From the NCBI RefSeq assembly GCF_030161235.1, contig NZ_BSPW01000077.1, forward strand, positions 1 to 64,000: a DNA stretch of 64,000 nucleotides, written 5' to 3'. The number at the start of each line of letters is the position of its first letter. Positions within the stretch are counted from its first letter, which is position 1. Source of the stretch: Vibrio zhanjiangensis. Its GTDB lineage: Bacteria; Pseudomonadota; Gammaproteobacteria; Enterobacterales; Vibrionaceae. Positions 57,337 to 64,000 of the stretch are shown in pieces. The notes under the pieces were generated by a model, which was not told the origin of the DNA, made no database searches, and worked only from the letters and a program-made list of their open reading frames with translations. The position numbers were made by a program, and so were the translations under genes.

Positions 57337-58800
57337 TCAACCTAAACGGTAGTTTGGCGCTTCTTTAGTAATTTGAACATCATGTACATGAGACTCTTTC
57401 ATGCCAGCACCTGAGATGCGAACAAACTCCGCTTTAGTGCGCATGACTTCGATAGTCGCGCTACCTGTCAATCCCATACTAGAGCGCAAGCCACCCATTT
57501 GCTGATGTACTATCTCTTTTAAGCGGCCTTTGTACGCAATGCGACCTTCAATGCCTTCTGGAACCAGCTTGTCAGCAGCATTGTCTGATTGGAAGTAACG
57601 ATCGGACGACCCTTGAGACATAGCGCCCAAAGAACCCATACCTCTGTAGGCTTTGTAAGAGCGGCCGTTATAGAGAATGATCTCGCCTGGTGCTTCTTCT
57701 GTTCCAGCGAACATAGAACCCACCATAACGCACGATGCACCAGCAACAATCGCTTTACAGATATCACCGGAGAAGCGGATACCACCATCAGCAATGACAG
57801 GAATTCCGTATTGATTGGCAACCTCAGCGGCATCTGCAATTGCGGTAACTTGAGGTACACCAACGCCCGTTACAATACGTGTTGTACATATAGAGCCTGG
57901 ACCAATGCCGACTTTCACCGCACTCACACCCGCTTCAATCAAAGCCAGAGCGCCAGCGCCAGTCGCCACATTACCGCCAATAATATCTAAATCAGGATAC
58001 GCTGCGCGAGTTTCGCGAATGCGATTCAAAACGCCTTCAGAATGACCATGGGATGAATCTATCAGCAGAACATCAACACCCGCTTCAACCAATGCTGCCA
58101 CTCGTTCTTCGTTGCCAGCGCCAGCACCAACCGCCGCACCAACACGTAAACGACCTTGCTCGTCTTTACATGCGTTAGGTTTGCGCTCTGCTTTGTGGAA
58201 ATCTTTTGCTGTGATCATGCCAGTAAGCTGGAACTCACGGTTGACAACCAGTACTTTTTCAACGCGCGCTTCGTGCATCTTTTCTTGAACTTCTTCGCGA
58301 GTGGCCCCTTCTTTCACGCAAGCTAAACGCTCTTTCGGCGTCATAACCACTGCCACTTTCTTAGATAAGTCGGTAACAAACCTGACGTCTCGTCCAGTAA
58401 TAATACCAACCAGCTCATTGTTGTCTGTCACAACAGGAAAACCAGCAAAGCCATGCTTTTCAGTCAATGCAATCACATCTGAAATCGTCGCATCGGGGTT
58501 CACAGTGACAGGATGAGAGACAACGCCAGCTTCAAAAATCTTTACTTGATGAACCATCTGAGCTTGCTGCTCTATCGACATGTTCTTATGAATAAATCCA
58601 ATCCCACCTTCCTGTGCAAGTGCAATCGCTAAACGCGCTTCTGTCACAGTGTCCATTGACGCCGAGATCATTGGGATGTTTAAAGTAATATTCTTTGTCA
58701 GCCGAGTGCGAAGATCAGCTGTGTTTGGGAGAACGGTGGAGTGTGCTGGCACTAGCAATACATCATCGAATGTCAGCGCTTCTTTGGCAATTCTTAGCAT
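57337..58800 (-). CDS. guaB: IMP dehydrogenase
   Basis: 487 residues from [21 protein letters not shown] at 58800 (AAAGGAG upstream); the longer frame to 58848 is not supported. A TIM barrel interrupted by two CBS domains (about 95-200). Catalytic Cys is in [11 protein letters not shown]; the flap has [10 protein letters not shown]. It oxidises IMP to XMP with NAD+, the committed step to GMP, and is transcribed with guaA. Confidence 0.97.
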   Translation of the reverse strand: MLRIAKEALTFDDVLLVPAHSTVLPNTADLRTRLTKNITLNIPMISASMDTVTEARLAIALAQEGGIGFIHKNMSIEQQAQMVHQVKIFEAGVVSHPVTVNPDATISDVIALTEKHGFAGFPVVTDNNELVGIITGRDVRFVTDLSKKVAVVMTPKERLACVKEGATREEVQEKMHEARVEKVLVVNREFQLTGMITAKDFHKAERKPNACKDEQGRLRVGAAVGAGAGNEERVAALVEAGVDVLLIDSSHGHSEGVLNRIRETRAAYPDLDIIGGNVATGAGALALIEAGVSAVKVGIGPGSICTTRIVTGVGVPQVTAIADAAEVANQYGIPVIADGGIRFSGDICKAIVAGASCVMVGSMFAGTEEAPGEIILYNGRSYKAYRGMGSLGAMSQGSSDRYFQSDNAADKLVPEGIEGRIAYKGRLKEIVHQQMGGLRSSMGLTGSATIEVMRTKAEFVRISGAGMKESHVHDVQITKEAPNYRLG

Positions 58801-59032
58801 TTGCAATATCTCACAATTAAAGGAGTAAAAAAGAAAACCCAACCTCATCGTTTCGCATAATGAGTGCAGTGAGCTTATAACGCTTAACTACATTTGGATT
58901 AGATATTGCGGACGGATTATACGGCTAACGCAATCGATTTACTACAAATTTTTTACTTTTTTTCTTGCATTACCCCCCTTGCTATGTATTATATTGCCGC
59001 TAATCTCCATACTCACGTCCAAGAGACTCCCT

Positions 59033-60364
59033 GTGTCATCTCTGAGTAATCCAAACATTTTTACCGTTTCTCGATTAAATGCTGAAGTCCGACTTTTACT
59101 CGAAAATGAGATGGGTATAGTCTGGCTGTTAGGAGAGATATCCAATTTTTCAGCACCCGTTTCAGGTCATTGGTACTTAACTCTCAAAGACTCACGCGCT
59201 CAAGTTAAATGTGCTATGTTCCGCGGTAACAACCGCCAAGTCACCTTTGAGCCGCAAAATGGTCATCAAGTACTGGTCAAAGCCCGTTTGTCTCTTTATG
59301 AACCCCGTGGCGATTATCAATTGATCATAGAAAGCATGCAGCCCGAAGGCGATGGCATGCTCCAACAGCAATTTGAACAACTCAAACTTAAGTTAGCAAG
59401 TGAAGGACTGTTTGCTCAGAGTAGCAAGCTGCCACTACCAGAGCACCCCAAATGCGTCGGTATCATTACCTCAAAAACCGGTGCCGCGTTATTCGATATT
59501 CTCAACGTTCTTAAGCGTCGCGATCCATCTCTTGAAGTCATCATTTATCCCACTGTCGTTCAAGGAGAAGAGGCCGCAATTCAAATTGCTCAAACCATAG
59601 GATGCGCGAATAGTCGTAACGAGTGCGATGTCTTAATTCTAGGTCGTGGGGGTGGCTCATTAGAAGATCTCTGGTGTTTTAACCACGAAATCGTCGCACG
59701 GACAATAGCAGCAAGCCAAATTCCCATCATTAGTGCTGTCGGGCATGAAATTGATGTCACGATCAGTGATTTTGTTGCTGATATGCGCGCAGCGACCCCA
59801 TCAGCCGCGGCAGAGCTGGTCAGCCGAGATAACAGCCACAAATTACAGACATTCAATACGATAGAAAGCAGGCTGAAACGCGCCTTTAGTCACTACATAA
59901 ATGTGCACAAGCAAATGACGACTACGCTAGCGCACAGATTGCAGAGACAGCACCCAAATAATCAATTACAACGGCAAAGCCAACAACTTGATGAGCTGTC
60001 GACGCGCCTACAAAGATCCATCACTCTCTATATCAAAGCTCAACGTCAAGACATTAGTCAGCACTATTATAAGCTGCAACTGCACACACCAAGCCGCCAT
60101 ATCAGTGGACAAAGGTCAAAATTGGAACGGTTGGAGCAGAAACTTATCGATTCGATGGAGAGACACCTGCTTAAAGCTCGTCATCAACTTTGTTTAGCTG
60201 GGGAAAAGCTTGATACGGTGAGTCCACTGGCTACATTAAAACGTGGATACTCAATCACCCAGACGACATCGGGCCAAGTCATCACTCGTACAAAGGATGT
60301 GAAATCCGGAGACACAATAGTGACTCGTTTAGGTGACGGCGATATACACTCTACGGTCGCATAG
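59033..60364 (+). CDS. xseA: Exodeoxyribonuclease VII large subunit
   Basis: 443 residues from GTG 59033, chosen because the family sequence begins at [19 protein letters not shown] and AAGAGA lies upstream; the frame to 58979 adds a hydrophobic stretch not seen in homologs. N-terminal OB fold ([20 protein letters not shown]), catalytic domain ([50 protein letters not shown]), a long coiled coil and a C-terminal [12 protein letters not shown]. It cuts single-stranded DNA together with XseB, whose gene is elsewhere. Divergent from guaB. Confidence 0.95.
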   Translation: MSSLSNPNIFTVSRLNAEVRLLLENEMGIVWLLGEISNFSAPVSGHWYLTLKDSRAQVKCAMFRGNNRQVTFEPQNGHQVLVKARLSLYEPRGDYQLIIESMQPEGDGMLQQQFEQLKLKLASEGLFAQSSKLPLPEHPKCVGIITSKTGAALFDILNVLKRRDPSLEVIIYPTVVQGEEAAIQIAQTIGCANSRNECDVLILGRGGGSLEDLWCFNHEIVARTIAASQIPIISAVGHEIDVTISDFVADMRAATPSAAAELVSRDNSHKLQTFNTIESRLKRAFSHYINVHKQMTTTLAHRLQRQHPNNQLQRQSQQLDELSTRLQRSITLYIKAQRQDISQHYYKLQLHTPSRHISGQRSKLERLEQKLIDSMERHLLKARHQLCLAGEKLDTVSPLATLKRGYSITQTTSGQVITRTKDVKSGDTIVTRLGDGDIHSTVA

Positions 60365-60369
60365 TCAGT

Positions 60370-60588
60370 TTATGCCCGTTTAATCAATACAAACTTCGCT
60401 CTGGATTTCGATTTCAACTCATTGCACTGGTTGCAAAAATAATTACTCGCGCCACACGCTTGAATCTTCTCAAGTTGAGCTTCACAGTAGGGGCAATAGC
60501 CAACCTTATCGAAATCGCTTTCACACTGCTGGCAATGATATTGCCCCTGCCATATAAGCTCTAAATTACAGTCAGGACACCGATTCAT
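60370..60588 (-). CDS. Zinc-ribbon protein, YfgJ-like
   Basis: 72 residues with two zinc ribbons: C4-x2-C7 / C19-x2-C22, and C32-x2-C35 / C52-x2-C55, plus C45. The second half (ACGASNYFCNQC then KSKSRAKFVL) resembles E. coli YfgJ, which has the same place between xseA and der. Function unknown. Convergent with xseA, 5 bp apart. Confidence 0.85.
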   Translation of the reverse strand: MNRCPDCNLELIWQGQYHCQQCESDFDKVGYCPYCEAQLEKIQACGASNYFCNQCNELKSKSRAKFVLIKRA

Positions 60589-60859
60589 CTTTTTATCCTT
60601 TATTTTGCTAGATGGAGATTCGCTATCTTAGCCAATAGTATCTTATGGGTTTATGATCTTTATCATTCTAGATTTGGATCATTATGAGATCAGAGGCTAA
60701 ATCCATTTTGATCAGCGATCTGTACATAAAAGAATATTTATATCACCACACACCGAAAGCATAAGTTACATATCCTGCATTTGAATTTTAAACGGAATAA
60801 AAAACCAACATTAATATCAAAAAGCCAAGTTTAAAGTTTTTTATAAAACGATCCGTTAA

Positions 60860-61729
60860 CTACTTTGCGGCGAACGCCAGAGTCTTCATTTCAATACTTT
60901 GCTCATCCAAGCAGGTCAATTCTACACGAATTTGCGTATACTCTTTAAGGCTTCTAGCATGTGTCCCACCACAAGGCATTTCGGCGAGCTTGCCTTCTCC
61001 AAGGTCACATTGCCAATAGCGAGAATCGGTTAAGGTCTCACCGCAGCATTTTATGCTGATATCAGAACCTAATGTTAACCATTGTGCTATCTGGCTATTT
61101 ATTCTTTCTTCGACTCCCTTTATGTCGCTCAGAAATTCTGCGCTATTTAATCCCCTTTTCCGTAATGTTTTTCCCAAACGATACGTATCAAGACATTGCT
61201 CCTCTGAAACGATACTCGTCTGCTGTGCATAGCTATTAAAATCGTAATATCCATGAGTATCCTTACGTTCCGCGTCTTTACGCCAGTAACCTTGTTCAGC
61301 CAATACCTTGTTAAGCGCAAGTGATGCGATATGGCCTGCACTGTGCCCGCGGCTCAGCGCTTGTTGGTACGATTTATCGACCTTCAAGGACACTTGCTGA
61401 CCAACAGATAAACTGACTTCTGTGTTCTCGATACAATGAACAACGACAAAACGCCAACCATCTTGGTTGCGCCGCACTGGAATATCACGACCTATAAACA
61501 ACCGTTGAGTCGACATATCCACGGCACCAACCTGACAATCAACAACCGGGTATTCATCTAACAAGCCTCGATCTGCTGGATGATCGGGCCAAATATGGCT
61601 CATTGGATGGAAAGGGGTTGCTTGAGTGACCACATAGCATAACTTGGGCTCACACACTAACATCTGCACTGACGAGCTCATACTCCACGTGTCATGGCAA
61701 AAACGAATAATGGTCGGTGTAACAGACAT
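60860..61729 (-). CDS. Alanyl-tRNA editing protein, AlaX-like
   Basis: 289 residues. The zinc-binding editing motifs of AlaRS/AlaX are present: H-x3-H in RGHSAGHIASL and C-x3-H in PCGGTHARSL. An N-terminal beta-barrel-like part contains HPMSHIWPDHPADRG. The family hydrolyses misacylated Ser- or Gly-tRNA(Ala). It lies between the zinc-ribbon gene and der, where E. coli has no such gene. GAGGAG is next to the start. The empty 60589-60859 stretch behind it shows no gene. Confidence 0.8.
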   Translation of the reverse strand: MSVTPTIIRFCHDTWSMSSSVQMLVCEPKLCYVVTQATPFHPMSHIWPDHPADRGLLDEYPVVDCQVGAVDMSTQRLFIGRDIPVRRNQDGWRFVVVHCIENTEVSLSVGQQVSLKVDKSYQQALSRGHSAGHIASLALNKVLAEQGYWRKDAERKDTHGYYDFNSYAQQTSIVSEEQCLDTYRLGKTLRKRGLNSAEFLSDIKGVEERINSQIAQWLTLGSDISIKCCGETLTDSRYWQCDLGEGKLAEMPCGGTHARSLKEYTQIRVELTCLDEQSIEMKTLAFAAK

Positions 61730-61747
61730 GAATTCTCCTCAACAAAA

Positions 61748-61768
61748 AAGCGCCTAATTAAGGCGCTT
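61748..61768 (-). terminator. der terminator
   Basis: AAGCGCC / GGCGCTT stem (7 bp plus TTAATTA centre) followed by TTTTTTGTT on the minus strand, just after the der stop. Confidence 0.85.
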
Positions 61769-61775
61769 CTAAACA

Positions 61776-63263
61776 TTATTTTTTGCGATTTTTCATCATA
61801 CCCATGAGGCGTTTACGTTTGCGCTCTTGAGATAAAGTCATCTTGTTCGATTTCCCCTCAAAAGGGTTGTCGCTACTTTGAAATTGAATTCGAATCGGCG
61901 TACCCATAATCTCAAGTGACTTACGATAGTAGTTCATCAGATAACGTTTATAAGAATCTGGCAATTCATTGACTTGGTTACCATGAATGACCACGATAGG
62001 TGGATTGTATCCTCCTGCATGAGCATACTTGAGTTTCACTCGGCGACCACGCACCATAGGAGGCTGATGGTCCTCAGTAGCCATTTTCATGATACGAGTC
62101 AGAACTGAAGTTCCCACCCGTGTCGTCGCAGATTTATAGGCTTCCTGAACGGATTCAAAAAGGTGCCCAACGCCTGTGCCATGAAGTGCCGAAATAAAGT
62201 GAATACGCGCAAAGTCGACAAAACCTAAACGGCGATCGAGCTCTTTTTTAACATGCTCTTTTACATCCGTATCCAAGCCATCCCACTTATTCACTGCAAT
62301 CACGATGGAGCGGCCTGCATTGAGAGCAAAGCCTAATAAGCTGAGATCTTGGTCAGAAATATTTTCACGCGCATCGATAACCAGCAAAACCACGTTTGCA
62401 TCTTCAACGGCCTTTAGGGTTTTCACCACTGAAAACTTCTCGACCGTCTCGTTGATACGCTTGCGGCGACGAACCCCTGCCGTATCAATCAATACGTATT
62501 CCCGCTCGTCACGCTCCATTGGAATATAGATAGAATCACGAGTAGTGCCTGGCATATCGTAAACTACGACACGTTCTTCACCCAAAATACGGTTAGTCAG
62601 CGTCGATTTGCCTACGTTAGGACGACCGATAATCGCCAGCTTAATCGGTTGATCTTGCAGGCGCTTGAACTCCTCTTCGGCTTCTTCCTCGGTGTAATCT
62701 AGCTTCTCTTCATCTTCGTCGATAAAGTCGGTCAGATCTTCGATTTCACCGTTTGCTTCCTCTGCCATTTTTTCTGCAAATGGGTTTAAGGCGCGATCGA
62801 TCAAAGCACCAACACCTCGGCCATGAGCCGCAGCAATTTGGTACATCTGCTCAACACCTAGCTGCCAAAAATCCGCAGATGCCGCATCCGCATCAATACC
62901 ATCAACTTTATTCACCACCAACATTGACGGTTTTTCAATTTTTCTCAAATGGTTTGAAATCGCGATATCGGCAGGCGTTAATCCAGCGCGGCCATCAACC
63001 ATAAACAGCACTACATCCGCTTCATCAATCGCAGCAAGGGACTGTTGTGCCATTTTGGTTTCAACCCCTTCTTCGGTGCCATCGATGCCGCCAGTATCAA
63101 TTACGATAAACTCGTGTTCACCAAGCTTAGCCTGGCCATATTTACGGTCGCGAGTTAAACCTGGGAAATCCGCAACCAAGGCATCGCGCGTACGAGTTAA
63201 TCGGTTAAATAACGTCGATTTTCCAACGTTTGGACGCCCAACCAGAGCAACAACAGGAACCAT
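61776..63263 (-). CDS. der: Double-GTPase ribosome assembly factor Der (EngA)
   Basis: 495 residues. Two consecutive GTPase domains, each with its own set: [29 protein letters not shown] in the first and [29 protein letters not shown] in the second. An acidic linker joins them ([21 protein letters not shown]). A KH-like domain and a basic tail ([18 protein letters not shown]) end the protein. It is needed for 50S subunit assembly. It lies downstream of bamB with a terminator and an inverted repeat between. Confidence 0.97.
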   Translation of the reverse strand: MVPVVALVGRPNVGKSTLFNRLTRTRDALVADFPGLTRDRKYGQAKLGEHEFIVIDTGGIDGTEEGVETKMAQQSLAAIDEADVVLFMVDGRAGLTPADIAISNHLRKIEKPSMLVVNKVDGIDADAASADFWQLGVEQMYQIAAAHGRGVGALIDRALNPFAEKMAEEANGEIEDLTDFIDEDEEKLDYTEEEAEEEFKRLQDQPIKLAIIGRPNVGKSTLTNRILGEERVVVYDMPGTTRDSIYIPMERDEREYVLIDTAGVRRRKRINETVEKFSVVKTLKAVEDANVVLLVIDARENISDQDLSLLGFALNAGRSIVIAVNKWDGLDTDVKEHVKKELDRRLGFVDFARIHFISALHGTGVGHLFESVQEAYKSATTRVGTSVLTRIMKMATEDHQPPMVRGRRVKLKYAHAGGYNPPIVVIHGNQVNELPDSYKRYLMNYYRKSLEIMGTPIRIQFQSSDNPFEGKSNKMTLSQERKRKRLMGMMKNRKK

Positions 63264-63291
63264 AACAACCTCTACAATATTCTTTTCTTTA

Positions 63292-63351
63292 TGTAGTTAT
63301 AGGTAACAACTCAGGTGAATACCTGTCATGAGCTTGTTACCTATAACCACA
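63292..63351. repeat. Long inverted repeat in der leader
   Basis: 18-bp arms with one mismatch (63292-63309 and 63334-63351, core GTTATAGGTAACAA / TTGTTACCTATAAC) enclose a second stem CAGGT-gaat-ACCTG. As RNA this is a stable nested hairpin 28 bp before the der ATG; as DNA it could be a cruciform or a small dispersed repeat. Confidence 0.65.
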
Positions 63352-63378
63352 TTTCTACCAATCTCTAAAACAAACAAA

Positions 63379-63408
63379 CGGCTCCCAACTGTCGCCAGAA
63401 AGGAGCCG
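63379..63408 (-). terminator. bamB terminator
   Basis: CGGCTCC / GGAGCCG 7-bp stem with a 16-nt loop, then GTTTGTTTGTTTT on the minus strand, 21 bp after the bamB stop. Confidence 0.65.
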
Positions 63409-63429
63409 ATTGTGAATTGTATCACATGA

Positions 63430-64000
63430 TCACTGAGTGAGGGTCAGTTTCTTTACTTGACCATTTCGGGTCACGATAACATACCCGTCATCAAGCTTAA
63501 TTGGTGCCACAGCAAAACCACTACTATTGATTTGCTGCTGAGCAACAAACTCACCAGATTCACGATCTAACCAGTGCAAATAGCCTTGCGTATCCCCAAC
63601 CACAACATAACCATCAATAACAAAGGGTGCGGTGAGCAAACGGTTTTCCAGCTGGTCGTTGGCCCACAGCTCCGTACCACTTCTCGCGTCTACCGCAATA
63701 AGATGATCTTTGTCTGTCACCAAATATATCCGCTTTGTATCACTCGCTAAATTTGTCGACGAAGAGTATTTGCGCTTCCACATAGGTTTGCCTGAGCGCA
63801 AATCTATCGCGGTCAATTGACCATTATACCCCACTATGTAAAGAGTGCTGCCCAGTATTAATGGAGAGGCATCAACATCAACCAAACGATCAATTTCAGT
63901 GGCTCCTTGAGGGGTACCGATAGGCTGCTGCCAAATCAATTGGCCACTTTCTATAATCGCTGCCGCCAAGCGTCCACCGGCCGTTCCCCAAAATACCCCT
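63430..64000 (-). CDS. bamB: Outer membrane assembly lipoprotein BamB (partial, 3' part)
   Basis: The frame runs off the right edge, so only about the last 190 residues are present and the lipoprotein signal is outside. PQQ-type beta-propeller blades are clear: ESGQLIWQQPIG, DASPLILGSTLYIVGYNGQLTAIDLRSGKPMW, RIYLVTDKDHLIAVDARSGTELW, APFVIDGYVVVGDTQGYLHWLD. It belongs to the BAM complex that inserts outer-membrane proteins. The bamB-der order is conserved in gammaproteobacteria. Confidence 0.93.
   Translation of the reverse strand, partial: GVFWGTAGGRLAAAIIESGQLIWQQPIGTPQGATEIDRLVDVDASPLILGSTLYIVGYNGQLTAIDLRSGKPMWKRKYSSSTNLASDTKRIYLVTDKDHLIAVDARSGTELWANDQLENRLLTAPFVIDGYVVVGDTQGYLHWLDRESGEFVAQQQINSSGFAVAPIKLDDGYVIVTRNGQVKKLTLTQ

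Noticed and set aside
58811-58866. PurR box upstream of guaB
   Set aside because: The best candidate (TGCGAAACGATGAGG on the minus strand) matches only about half the consensus.

Overview
The window looks like chromosome I of a Vibrio (Vibrionaceae). The housekeeping gene order supports this: purL / mltF / tadA / minor type IV pilins / dnaJ / dnaK / grpE / nadK / recN / bamE / rnfH-ratA / smpB / ssrA, and further on guaA-guaB / xseA / yfgJ-like / der / bamB. From memory it matches the order around these genes in V. cholerae. The species cannot be named from sequence alone.

Layout. (1) 1-9.1 kb, accessory: a minus-strand contact-dependent-inhibition-like locus. It runs from a TPS-domain exoprotein (6782-9106) through a second FHA/DUF637 protein ending in a putative PD-(D/E)xK nuclease toxin (2549-6766) and an Imm49-like immunity gene (1695-2552) to four small secreted proteins that share a two-cysteine pattern (121-1582). 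No TpsB/CdiB transporter gene is present. (2) 9.4-31.6 kb, core: purL with a PurR box, mltF, an unlisted 44-residue basic protein (16041-16175), tadA, a type IV minor pilin cluster, the dnaK-dnaJ and grpE chaperones with sigma-32 promoters, a DAACS symporter, nadK, sodC, recN under a 42-bp double LexA palindrome, bamE, rnfH-ratA and smpB.

(3) 31.6-43.6 kb, an island directly after ssrA (tmRNA). It holds hipBA with three canonical HipB operators, truncated membrane ORFs, a type I restriction-modification system (hsdM-hsdS, terminator, hsdR plus a coupled NucS/DUF91-like nuclease), and a second, internally deleted hipA with its intact Xre antitoxin. A fourth HipB-type operator closes the island. 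This operator and its flank form a 26-bp near-direct repeat (24/26) with the one beside hipB. No integrase is visible. The tmRNA encodes an unusual tag (ANDDFIGSERLAA).

(4) 43.6-55.5 kb, mixed: a secreted S8 protease with a separately encoded propeptide-like (I9) protein, plsC, cheV, a pentapeptide-repeat potassium channel, a LysR regulator divergent from dadA and an AGCS alanine symporter (D-alanine use), and a GH19 chitinase. (5) 55.6-64 kb, core: guaA, guaB, xseA, a zinc-ribbon protein, an AlaX-like editing protein, der and the 3' part of bamB.

The most system-like novelties are the split CDI exoprotein with its downstream small secreted paralogs, and the S8 protease with its stand-alone propeptide partner.
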